Shown: positions 34,536 to 44,800 of the stretch, piece after piece | How the letters are laid out: every line of letters begins with the position of its first letter | Numbering within the stretch: the stretch's first letter is position 1 | Source: Aurifilum marmelostoma | Taxonomy: Eukaryota > Ascomycota > Sordariomycetes > Diaporthales > Cryphonectriaceae | Assembly: GCA_027559495.1 (NCBI GenBank) | Contig: JAMXSV010000016.1 | Span: 744,001-808,000, forward strand | Length of the DNA: 64,000 nt | Direction of reading: 5' to 3' | Program-made: the position numbers and the translations under genes | Notes under the pieces: generated by a model | Database searches by the model: none | What the model saw: the letters and a program-made list of their open reading frames with translations, nothing else | Told to the model about the DNA's origin: nothing

Positions 34536-34802
34536 GGCTGAGCAGCAAGAGATGAAGGGATGTACGGTTGAGTTGGTCCTGGTGAGAAAAGAAAAAAAAA
34601 AAGAAAGAGGAGAAAAGTATACCCGGCGAGAGCAACAAAGAATAAATATCTGTCGGCGGGTGAGGCTCGAAGTTTTTTTTTTTTTTTTTTTTGTCTTAAA
34701 CAGCATAAGCAGACTTTGGAACTGTTGTTTTTTGTTTTTGGAAGCGCGTTATTGGAAAGGGGAAACCGGAGATTCGACGGTTCGGGGAAAACGCTCATTA
34801 TT

Positions 34803-36133
34803 TCACGCCGTCATTGTTGTTATCCCACTGGAGGGGCTGTGTTGTTGGCTCATGTTCGTCCACTCTTTTGTCTTTATTGTAGTTGTCGTTAGCGCAAGGT
34901 AGTCGTCGTCGCTACCACCCAATACCACAATGTCCGATTCCTCCTCCTCGTTGGGAGAAGAAAAAGAATGGGTACTCTGCTGGCCCTGGTGTCTCTCGGG
35001 TAGATGATGTTCTGTTGCTGCTGTTGAGACCGTCGTGGGTGCGGTGACAGCACTGCCCTGTCCAGCACTGTTAGGTGTCTTTTGGAGGTTGAAAGACCTG
35101 CTGTTTGTGGTGCGTGCTGTGATCTGACGTCTGAGCCCCCGGTATAGCGGACGCAGGGTTGCAAGCGACGTGGACATTAAGAGGAATGAGCCCTCGGCGA
35201 AGTGTGTCATGGAGAGGTAGACGAGAGGGTCTTCAGAAGAAATATCCCATGTTCGCTCGTTAGACGAAGACTCTTGAGAAAGGGAGGGATAAAGCCATCC
35301 CATAGCCACCTACATGAAGGATCCGTCTCCATGATCACCGCCAGGCGGGGGAAGATGGAGAATTTATAAACCGAAATGGCAAAGCCAAACCAGCTGACGC
35401 TCAGCGACAGGGCCACTCCGACGCGAGCCTTGAGCGGCATATTGAGCCGCATGACCGAGGGCACTGGGTAGAGGGCAAAAAAGACGTCCAGGGCGGTGGA
35501 AAACACATAGGTGAACCAGGCCAGATCGGCATAGATGGTGCGGCTCGCACAGGTGCCGCCGCCCTCGAGACTCTGGTCCCACTGGAAAGCGACCGGGCTG
35601 CACTGGACAAAGTCCCACACGACCAGCACGACAACACACGTCTGGGAGACCAGAGCCAGGCCCCAGAGCGTGGCCCTGGTTCTCTTGTTGTAGCTCAGGA
35701 TGCGTTCCAGGGTCGAGATGATGGCGAACTTGGGCAGCGTGCACAGCCATGGGGAGGCGGCATTGAGGATGGCATTCCACCTCAGAGCTTCAACCTGGTT
35801 GGCGGCGGATAGTGTGGCGTAGTGTCTCCCTACTCCGAAGGGCAAGGAGACGGAGAGCAGGATGCAGAAGGTCAGGTTGACCAGGAGGCAGCCGGCTGTG
35901 ATCATGTCGTCGACATGTATTCCGCCGCCCAGCCGTGGACCGAGGTATCGGAGACGGCAGAACAAACGCAACCCAACTGTGACTAGAATTCGACATGGGG
36001 TTATGTCAGTGAGTGAAGTAAATTCAGACTTTTGGGGTATTGGTCTTTTCTTCTTACCAACTGTGGCTCCAAACAAGGTCCAGCAGACCGTTTGGGCAAC
36101 GCTGCCCAGGTCATCTCTATCCCATATCGACAT
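34803..36133 (-). CDS. PTH11/SAT4-type rhodopsin-domain membrane protein
   Basis: Three exons, 36133-36058, 35982-35314 and 35230-34803, join in phase to give 390 residues. Reading through the introns would insert unrelated residues or stop early. Family marks: GLRLFCRLRYLGPRLGGGIHVDD after the first helix, a run of hydrophobic helices with IISTLERIL, the CSPVAFQWDQ segment followed by a Cys (typical extracellular pair), and the end signature ETDPSY...SMTHFAEGSFLLMSTSLATLRPL, restored only by the second splice. A Ser/Thr-rich cytoplasmic tail of ~110 residues follows. The family comprises fungal seven-helix surface proteins, some acting in host or surface sensing. Ligand and pathway are unknown. 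The gene is convergent with the BTB gene, about 270 nt apart. Confidence 0.85.
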
Positions 36134-36184
36134 ATCAAGGAAGACGATCTCAGATTCTGGCCAGCTAATGATACAATGACATGT

Positions 36185-36215
<31 letters not shown>

Positions 36216-38070
36216 CGAAATACAGACCCAATATTAAGCAGAAACTCGAAAGAGGTGTATCGGCAGAAGCGTCCTTATAATCAAACCATATTATTCTGCG
36301 AGCGATTCACATGGGCTAGGGTAGCATGCCCGAGATGCCCTCCCTGATATTATTCCACGGCCCACCCCGACGAGGCAAAACATTTAGTGTTGAATTAGGG
36401 AGTTTAGAGTTGGAGAATCAAAAGCTTGCGCCAAAATATTTTTAGGAATATAATTTGATAATTATTGAAGGCAAAGAAGAAGAAGAAAAGAAAGAAAAAA
36501 AAGCCACCCTGGGAGACCCCCACCAACCTGAAATCATGCCACAGCTCCAACCTGTGCGCATCTCCGCTGTCAAAGCGCAAACGTGGTGGCTTGCGTTCGC
36601 GCACAGCTACAGTAGTCTCCGACACTAATTTAGGCCATGGGTATCAATACCGGACTGTGCGCGCGCGGCCGAAGTGAATAGGGTCGCTGCGTGCTGATGG
36701 GTCACTGACTCTCTCCCGAGCAGGAGGGACGAGAGCTGAGCAGTTTCACTAGAACGGCGGAGCTTTGTTCTAGATTAGATTCCATGCAGATCCGTCTGTA
36801 GGAGCCCACCCGCACGTGGGAACGTCTGCCTAGGTGTCTGTCGGGGCTGGCTACGCGTCCTCGTACGTGCTGTACTGACTTGTTGTGGTGCACGAGGATG
36901 GCAGAAGGGGGGAGACGAAGATGCTCTGGACGCGCCGTCTCGAGATCAGGAGGTTGCCAGCCGGTGGCATGAGCAGTGCACGTGTGTGAGCTGGCCAAAT
37001 CCTCTCCTTGACGAAGTATTAATTATACAATCAGAGAGCGGCAGTGGACCATCCCATCCATTGGTCTCAGATGTGATGGAAACAAACATACTAATAGAAT
37101 GGCATCATTCGAGAATCATCCAGCGGTGCCCTCTATCCTGCTAGAGCAGCCGGGACAACAAACCTTAAATCGAGAAAAACAAGCAATGCCTATAATCACC
37201 TCCAGCATCAACGGTCTGGACTTGCAATATCCCGTCGTGCCCGAGCTCATATAAAAGTATAGCGTAATTACACTTCTCTCCCCCCTAGAGCAAGGCATAT
37301 ATAACAAGCCCCCCGAAAGAGAACCCTCACAATCCGGCAGAATACCATGTTGACTTTATATTTAATGACCATCCATCTCTGCAAGCCGACCTCCCACGTC
37401 CTCCCCTAGCGTAACACCATCAATCCCCCCCCCCTCCCTCCCTTGGGAATCTACCCAGAAACAACAAGCCCAGGTATCCCTCTTCACCCATTATCAATAC
37501 ATCGCCTCTTTCTACACCGAGGTCCACATCGAGACAGAGAGCTAACCTTGTGCTCAATCCACCACTCCTAGGGTTGCCTCACGTGGGCGGCGGCGCCACC
37601 TGGACGTGCACGGGCATGATAGTGAAGATCGTTAATCTGGGATATCTATTTCAAAAAGGAAATTTAACGAATACTTGAATAAGGCAAATCTGGATGCTAT
37701 TTTGTTCTTGTTTCATCACCCTGTTCAAAAGGCTCACAAAAGCATCAGTCACATGGCTCCAAGTCTTGCTCCTGTTTGTTGTTTCGGGGCTCCAGTAATT
37801 AACACCATCCATGGCTGATATCTCGGACTGTGCTAGGGATGCCACAGCAATTCCTTCCTTCTTATTTGGGTCCTGTTGAGTGTGGTTGTCGCAGCTAAAA
37901 GAAGTGACCACACCCACCCAGCTGACTGAAGCTGAGATGGTCTATATAGCTGATATCAGTCTGGCTCGTGTAGTGGTGGTAGTTGAGAAACGGTAATTAG
38001 TATGTGAACGCCATTGTCGTTTCCCAGAATCTGTCTAGGCCAACTCCTGTCCACATGCAAGCCACCGTCA
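36134..38070. other. Intergenic, no gene recognised
   Basis: About 1.9 kb, AT-rich in parts. It includes the promoter of the receptor gene and, towards 38070, the 3' region of the TPR gene. No supported reading frame. Confidence 0.5.
36186..36215 (+). repeat. (AAG)10 trinucleotide repeat
   Basis: Ten AAG units about 50 nt upstream of the receptor start codon at 36133, so probably within its promoter or leader. Confidence 0.9.
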
Positions 38071-41019
38071 TCACGCCTTCAGCCCATCCAACAAGCCCTT
38101 CAGCGTACCCCACCCCTCCGTCCCTTCCCACGCCTCCTTGCCCTTGCCCATGACGCTCCGTATAGCACTCCGGGCCTTGCCCCTCCACCTGTCCCCAACC
38201 TCTTCCACCTGCGGGCCAAAGTTCTCCAGCACCGCGACCAGCTCGTCCGTCCTCTGCACCACCACATGCCACGCCTCTTTGCTCTCCAGCCAGTTCCTGG
38301 ATTCCTGGTGGGAGTCCCCGCCCTTCTTGGCGGCTGCATCCACCGTGAGCCCTCCGCCCATTGACCCGGCGCCCGAAGTCGCCCCGCCCACGGCAGCCCG
38401 CCAGGCTTTTTCGGACGCATCGATGGCCCCGGCGTAGTCCCTCCTCCACACCCGGAGGCGGGATAGCAGCTCCCACAGCTCGGAGCGGTTCGTGATCAGG
38501 GGCACAATCTCGCGCTCCATCATCTCGTTGACGTTGCGCTCCACGCTACCTCGGGGCGGCTCGTACTGCCCCGCGCCGGTGTCGTTCTTCTTGTCTGTTG
38601 CCAGGACGCCTTCTGTGAGCAGAACGCGCAGGATGTCGTCGTCTAGTGCGTCTTCGGAGTTCCTGATCCGGATGATGGACCGCAGGGCCTGGATGATCTC
38701 GAAGAAGGGCATGGGACGCATCCGTGTGGCCAGCGTGATGACGTTGTCCCAGATGCGCCAGTTGTCGTGCGCAATCGAAGCCCCACGCTTGTAGGCATTC
38801 ATCGACTGCGCCAAGAGGATGGATGGGTTCTTGGGGGTGTCTGCAGTTGAGAGCTGGACCCCGTCGTCTTCATCTTTGGCCGCTTCGTCTGAGGTCTCGT
38901 TCTCGGGTTGGGTGGTACCGTTCGCCGGAGAAGGTTGTTGCTTCTTGTCCTTCTCCACAGCCTCCAGATACATGCTGTATAACGCACTTCCGAGGTTGCT
39001 CCACGTCCTCGCGTCTTCGCCGCCTGAGGTATCGTTTGACGACCCAATGGAACGGGTAAAGGACTCGGCCGCAGCTGTAAAATCGCCCAGCCTCAGGTTG
39101 ATGTCTCCCAGCCTGCTCCACATCTCAGGTGACAGACGGTTGACCGAGACCGCAAGCTGATAGGCCTCGCGGGCCTTTGTCCAGTCCTTCTGGGAGAGAT
39201 AGTGCTCACCCAGAGATTTTTGGGCCCGGGCATACCTGTGATTTGAGATCTCCCATGCCCTCTCGTAATGCGCAACTGCGGACTCGGTCTCTATATCACC
39301 CAATATGCAGAACAGCCTAGGCGCGTTCGGCTGGGCCGGAGTGCGCTCGCTTCCGGTGAAGCTCTCTGCTTTGAGGGTTGTAATGTCTGTTTCCTCGTCG
39401 AGATCATCATTTTCGTCGCCCGCCACTGCTCCATCGGGCTGAGGCTCTTTCTTGCGGTGATATAATCTCCACCGGATGATAGCTCGTGCCTTGTCCTCGC
39501 CGCCGCCACCGCGCCCGCTGCCGTCCTCATTGTCCGTGGAGGCACTGCTCGCGAGACACAGGGCCACCTCGGCCCAGAGCTTCAACCGCTTGAAGATCTC
39601 GAGAGCCGACACCAGAGACCCAACACCCGTCCAGGCGTATGCCAGCTCGGATTCGAGATGCCAGCGCGGGGGCGATGAGAGGGCATGGATGTATTCCAGC
39701 CTCACCGATGCGGGAGCGGAGTCATCCGACTTGGCAGCGGGGAAGAATGACTTGGGCTTGTCTTCGACGGGCGCTGCTTCTTCCCGGTCATGCTTCGGCT
39801 TCGGCTGTGCATCAGGGGCGGAGACTGAGATGGACGGAACCTCGGGGGCATCCTGTGTAGTTTCGTCGTCTTGGCTTTTTTCCTCAGCACCTGCAGCCTT
39901 CTGCGTGGTGTCCACAATGACCTGATCGACCACGGCCTGCATCTGCAGAACACCTCGCTCCACGGTCCTGCTGCGGTGCTGCTCGATCCGGGATCGCACG
40001 AGGAGAGCCTGGGTGTAAATCTGCCAGTTGGTCGACTTGTCACTGATGACCCTCACAGCAAACGGCAGGACTTCCTCAGCCGTCAGCTTGTCTGCAGGGG
40101 AGAAGGAGTCCTTCAGGGTAGCCTGCGTCAGCAGGATGATTTGGTCCAGCGCGGAGAGCTGTGGTTGTTCATCTGGCTTCATGTCTTGGAGCGTAGCAGG
40201 AAGCTGGGGCTCTGGACCGCCATCCTTCTCGCCATTCAAGCCCTCCTCGCCGCCCTTGGTGTACTCGATCTCCTCGAGGAGGGTGTCGTCGTTGAGAGGT
40301 AGGGCCTCAGGAACCTCCTGCTTCGCGTCTGGGTCTGGCGAGTTCCCACTCCTGGCGAGAACAACCAGCTGGCTGGTGCTCTTCTCCTGGAACCTCGTCC
40401 TCTTGCCAAGCGCGCCGGACAGGGCATACACGAACCCGTTCAGGTCTGCCGCAGCGCTCAGTGCATCCCTAGCCTGCACGTCTTGGCCCAGCATGATGCA
40501 GATATTGGCCTTCTCCACCAGGAATCGCACCTTGTCTTCATTTGGCCACCGAGACGAGTTGACCTCCCACTTCTCCCCCAGGACGTCGCTCTCAACCCCG
40601 CGCAGGCCTTCCTGTATCCTCTCGACCAGCGTGGGCACCTCGCTCATGCCAATGTTCTTGGTGAAGATGGACCCAGGGCTGAGGCTGGGCTCGATAAAGA
40701 GCTTGTAATGCCAGACATCCAGCCTCAGCCTCATCCACGCCAGGCTGATGCTGCTGCCCGTGCTATGGCTGGCGCTGCTGGCTGCCCATGCCTCGGATGT
40801 GGCATTCTCGATGCTGTGTTTGGCGAGACAGAAGAGGTCGATGTGGGGGATGAACGGGTAAGGGCTGACACCGTCCACCTCCAACGAGGACAGCCGCAGG
40901 TCGATTTTGTCTTCATACGGCTGTGCCAACTTTATCTGATCATCGTTGAGAACGGGTCCAGTCACGTTGGCTTGGAGGAAGGCATTGAAAGCCTCGACCC
41001 CGACGTCGATTGACGCCAT
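38071..41019 (-). CDS. EMW1: TTC27/Emw1-like TPR protein
   Basis: Single-exon gene, 982 residues from the ATG at 41019. An in-frame ATG 36 nt upstream is possible, but the residues it adds are not family-like. The C-terminal half contains consecutive tetratricopeptide repeats: PRLFCILGDIETESAVAHYERAWEIS, YARAQKSLGEHYLSQKDWTKAREAYQLAV, SPEMWSRLGDINLRLGDFTAAAESFTRSI, ARTWSNLGSALYSMYLEAV, and WRIWDNVITLATRM. The RLFCILGD start and YARAQ...LG continuation are the recognisable core of TTC27 and yeast Emw1, the latter essential and needed for cell-wall integrity. The N-terminal half is alpha-helical with acidic, Glu-rich low-complexity inserts (~260-310 and 400-450). It is an intracellular scaffold-type protein with no enzymatic motif. 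Confidence 0.87.
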   Translation of the reverse strand: MASIDVGVEAFNAFLQANVTGPVLNDDQIKLAQPYEDKIDLRLSSLEVDGVSPYPFIPHIDLFCLAKHSIENATSEAWAASSASHSTGSSISLAWMRLRLDVWHYKLFIEPSLSPGSIFTKNIGMSEVPTLVERIQEGLRGVESDVLGEKWEVNSSRWPNEDKVRFLVEKANICIMLGQDVQARDALSAAADLNGFVYALSGALGKRTRFQEKSTSQLVVLARSGNSPDPDAKQEVPEALPLNDDTLLEEIEYTKGGEEGLNGEKDGGPEPQLPATLQDMKPDEQPQLSALDQIILLTQATLKDSFSPADKLTAEEVLPFAVRVISDKSTNWQIYTQALLVRSRIEQHRSRTVERGVLQMQAVVDQVIVDTTQKAAGAEEKSQDDETTQDAPEVPSISVSAPDAQPKPKHDREEAAPVEDKPKSFFPAAKSDDSAPASVRLEYIHALSSPPRWHLESELAYAWTGVGSLVSALEIFKRLKLWAEVALCLASSASTDNEDGSGRGGGGEDKARAIIRWRLYHRKKEPQPDGAVAGDENDDLDEETDITTLKAESFTGSERTPAQPNAPRLFCILGDIETESAVAHYERAWEISNHRYARAQKSLGEHYLSQKDWTKAREAYQLAVSVNRLSPEMWSRLGDINLRLGDFTAAAESFTRSIGSSNDTSGGEDARTWSNLGSALYSMYLEAVEKDKKQQPSPANGTTQPENETSDEAAKDEDDGVQLSTADTPKNPSILLAQSMNAYKRGASIAHDNWRIWDNVITLATRMRPMPFFEIIQALRSIIRIRNSEDALDDDILRVLLTEGVLATDKKNDTGAGQYEPPRGSVERNVNEMMEREIVPLITNRSELWELLSRLRVWRRDYAGAIDASEKAWRAAVGGATSGAGSMGGGLTVDAAAKKGGDSHQESRNWLESKEAWHVVVQRTDELVAVLENFGPQVEEVGDRWRGKARSAIRSVMGKGKEAWEGTEGWGTLKGLLDGLKA

Positions 41020-41387
41020 CGGACAGACTGGTGCAGATCTCAGGCCCAATACCAAATAATATCAGATGAAGTTTTGAAAACAAACAAAGGAAAGGAACTA
41101 CGCGTCCGTAGACTTATTTGGCAAGTGGGATTTTTTTTTTTTTTTCTTTCCCTCCCAAGGCTGCTTGCTGCAAGGTGAAGGAAGGTGGGGTTTACAGGTG
41201 CCTGACTCTTTCCCAATTTGTGTTTTGGAGGGGCATCTTGAATTTTTTCAGGGTCTTTTCTTGTATTACATAAGCACCCCCGGAGGTTAGGGGGGGGGGG
41301 GGGGTGGGATCTTGACATTGGAAGAGGAGACAATTTTGCAGCCTCACCAAATAGACACGCCTTTATCGAAGAGGGAAAAAAAGAGAG

Positions 41388-41423
<36 letters not shown>

Positions 41424-41802
41424 AGACCATGTCTGGTGATGCTGAACTGTATTCGCTACTTAGTACTCTCTCACTATCGCTAATACACACGAGGCTGCGT
41501 TCACAGTTTGTACAAGCTGCTCGCTCCCCCTCGGTGCGAGAACCAGTAGTAGCTATAGCCCTATACACCACCACCACCACCTGTAGGATGGCCGCCGCAT
41601 CTGTAGAAAGTGCACAAAATTGGATGATGAGCCACGAGTCCCTGTAGGGGTGCCTCACATGAGCTGTTCCAAACGGAGAGACTCTGCCCCCTGTTCTCGA
41701 GGCTGAAGCCGTCTTGTAGCAAATGTACCGTTGGCAGCGCACATGGGCGTCGACGTTCAGCCCGGGATAGTCAGCCCCTTCCGGTCCTCCTGTTCTGGTC
41801 AT
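41020..41802. other. Intergenic (TTC27 promoter / GYF gene 3' end)
   Basis: About 780 nt with no gene. It contains a T-run near 41131, a G12 run near 41291 and a 33-base A-run at 41388-41420, the longest homopolymer I saw. Confidence 0.6.
41388..41420 (+). repeat. Poly(A)33 homopolymer
   Basis: Thirty-three consecutive A, following a purine-rich GA stretch. It lies between the TPR gene promoter and the GYF gene 3' end. The run length in the assembly may not be exact. Confidence 0.85.
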
Positions 41803-44800
41803 CTATTTCTTGCCCTTCTTGCGAGGCACAATCTTGAACCCTGCAGCGCCCACAACATCGACCTCCTTGGGCTGGTTGGAGGGACCGCCCTTCTTGGCCA
41901 CCTCAGACCAGCCACCGCTGCCACCAGACTTGGAGTCGGCCACGGGGACGGGCTCAAAGACCCCCTTCTCGGCCTGTTTCTTGCGCCGGATGTACTCCTG
42001 CGCGAGGTGGCGAGGGTCAACAGCGCTGTCGGTGGAGAGACCCTCGTAGAGGATCAGTTCGACAATCTCCTTGTCCACCGTGCCCACCTCACTTATATGG
42101 TTGGCAACGAGGTCAACCTTGTCGGTGGCCTTGATCCCCCGCGACAGCTCTCCCTTGAACCACTTCTGGAGGGCGGCGTGCGCATCGCCCACCGAGTTGG
42201 CCTTGTTGCTCGCCGGCGCGGCGGGCTTGACCTGGTGCTGCACGACCTGAGGTGTCACGGTGCGGGGGGTGGATGTGCTGGCGGAGCGTGGCTGGGTCGC
42301 ACCGGCCGGGGCCTTGACCTTGCCTCCAGCTCCGACCGTGGACCAGCCGCCCTGCGCGGGAGATGCAGCACTGGCGGCTCCTGCCATGGCTGCGGCATTC
42401 GCGATACCGGGCGGACCGGTCTTGCTGGCGAGATCTGCATACCGCTTGCCCATGCTGGGGGTACCCTGGGGCAGTCCCTGCTGCGAGGCGAGCTCCTTGG
42501 CCTCCTTGAGCTTGCGTGCCTCCTCCTCCCGCTGGATCTCCAGCATCGTCTTCTTGCTGGCGGCCGAGATGCCAGCGCTGCTGGGCGCGGCGCCCACGAC
42601 GCCGGGCTTGGCAGCAGCTGCGGGCTTAGTCCAGGGGCTCGACGCTGAGGGGGCCGGCGAGCTGCTAGCCCAAGTGCTGTTGCGGGGCAGGCCCGGCGAG
42701 ACTGCGCTCATGACCTCACGCTCCTTGGCAGCCATGATCTCCTGCTCCTGAGCGTGGCGGCGGCGACGCGCCTCGTCCCTCACGGCTCTCTCGTGGGCCT
42801 CGGCCTCCTGGATCGCCTTGATGCTCGGTCCCTTTTGCGCCTCGCTGCCGAGCTCGCGAGCCCACGGCGCCAGGGGCGGAGGCTGAGAGGCTGTGGCGGA
42901 GCCAGGGGCAGCGCTGTCGGGAGTCTGACTCTGCGACCGGGTCTCAATGTACTGGTCCGCAATGTTGGATCGGCGCTGCGCAGTAGGCGCCGGGAGCGGC
43001 GCGTTCACAGGCGGCAGTGGCGCCGGGAATGGCATGGGCAGACCCGTCGCGGCCGACTGCCTGGCCCATGCTTCCTCCTCCTGCGCCTTGCGCTGGGCAG
43101 CCTGCGCCGTCTCGGCCTGCGTCTTCTGAACCTGCTGGGTCAGGGACATGGCCTGCTGCTGCTCTGCTCTCTTGGCCGCAGGTTGCTGCTGCTGCTGATA
43201 ACCTGGCTCCTCGTCCGGGGTGACATCGGCCCGGTCGGCCGCAGCTGTGGTCTCAGCCTGCTCCTTGGTCTGCCCAGCGTGAGAAGGGCCTGGAGGGGCT
43301 TCCTCGTCGGTGCGCTGTTGGGTCGGGATGCCTTGGTAATCCTGAAATTCCTTCAGCCTCTCTTTGAACCCCTGAGAATCCTCATCAAGTTGATCGACGC
43401 TTGGGAGCTGGCTCTTGAGGTCTGCTGCAGGAGGACCGACAGGCTGAGGCGGGAACATACCGGTGACACCACCAGGACCTTGAAGGTTCGCCAGGAACTG
43501 GCGGTCATGTTCAAGCAAATCTCCTCGGAGAGGATCCGGCCCGGCATTCATGGCGCTGGTGGGGAGGCCTGGGCCTTTGCCCTGGTCAAAAAAACCAGGC
43601 GTGGGACCACCACCAGCACCTCCTCCTCCTCCTCCTCCACCACCACCACCTCCGATCGTGGCGCCGATGGGTGCCTGCGGGGCAACTCCGCCGACGGGAG
43701 AGGTGATGCTTCCGTAGCTCGGCTGGCTCTGTAGACTATGCACGCTCGCCTGGTGCTGCAGGGCCCCGGGCACACCACCGTGGATGTTGCGGAAATGGCT
43801 CTGCTGGGACATGTACTCGCGATGGCGGGCTGCGGCGACCTGCTCCTCTTGCTTGCGGCGCTCCAGGTTGTTTTGCTCTTCCGCCGTCAAGGTCTTGCCA
43901 TAACTAGGAACAAGCCCAGTCAGCGGAGGGATGACGACCCGAGAGTCACCTCCGGCAGAGAAGGGCCCGCTCTGGGCAGGCGGACCGTGGGCGATACCGA
44001 CCTGGGGAACCAGGAAGGGCTCGCGAGAGTTGCCGATCCGCCTGATGAGCTGGCCCAATGGCTCGAACTCGGGATCCTCCAGCTTGCGGACCCGCAGGTC
44101 GTTGGTGAAGAAGTTGCCCTTGTACCACTCGTTCATCTCCAGGCCGGTGAAGGGGCCCTGCTGTTGGCCCTGGGGGTCCATGTAGATCCACCTCATCCTA
44201 TCAGGCATCACCATGATCCTCGACTGGGACTGAGGCGGGCCACTAGCACCAGCACCAGCACCAGCGCCAGCACCAGCCTGAGCCTGGTCGGATCCAAAGC
44301 CGGGCCCCTGGTTCGCCGCGCCAAAGCCTGCCTGAGACTGTGGGGCGGTGGTAAGGAGGGACTGGTTGTGCTCGGCGGTACTGAAGATGCCGGGAGATTG
44401 GACCTGCGGCTGAGGGGGGGCTGAAGAGGTCGACGAGGCCACGGCCCATGGGCAGTGGGCTGTCTGTGTCGCGGCCCTGCGCCCCGATGGCGCCGGGCCC
44501 GATGGCGCTTAGTGGGTTGTTCTGCCGAAGGTCCGGGATGGAGTCCGTCAGCGCGTCGTGTTCTTGTGCCTGCATCTGGGCCTGCATGGCGGGAGGGAAC
44601 AGGGAGCCAAGCTTGCTGCCGCCGCGGGTGCCGGTCAGGCCGCTGCTAGCTGGGCCGAAGAGGCCCCCCATACCGCCGAGGCCTGGCGACTGCATCTCGC
44701 TGTTCATCGGGCCAAACACAGAGCTCCCAAAGGCGCCGCCGAACCCAGGGCGCTCGCGGTCGGGCGTGGCCGTGGAGAAGGCACTGGGCCATCCAGCAAT

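Noticed and set aside
37570..37917. Possible short minus-strand gene near 37.6-37.9 kb
   Set aside because: The frames are short, change repeatedly and carry no conserved motif or convincing splice sites.
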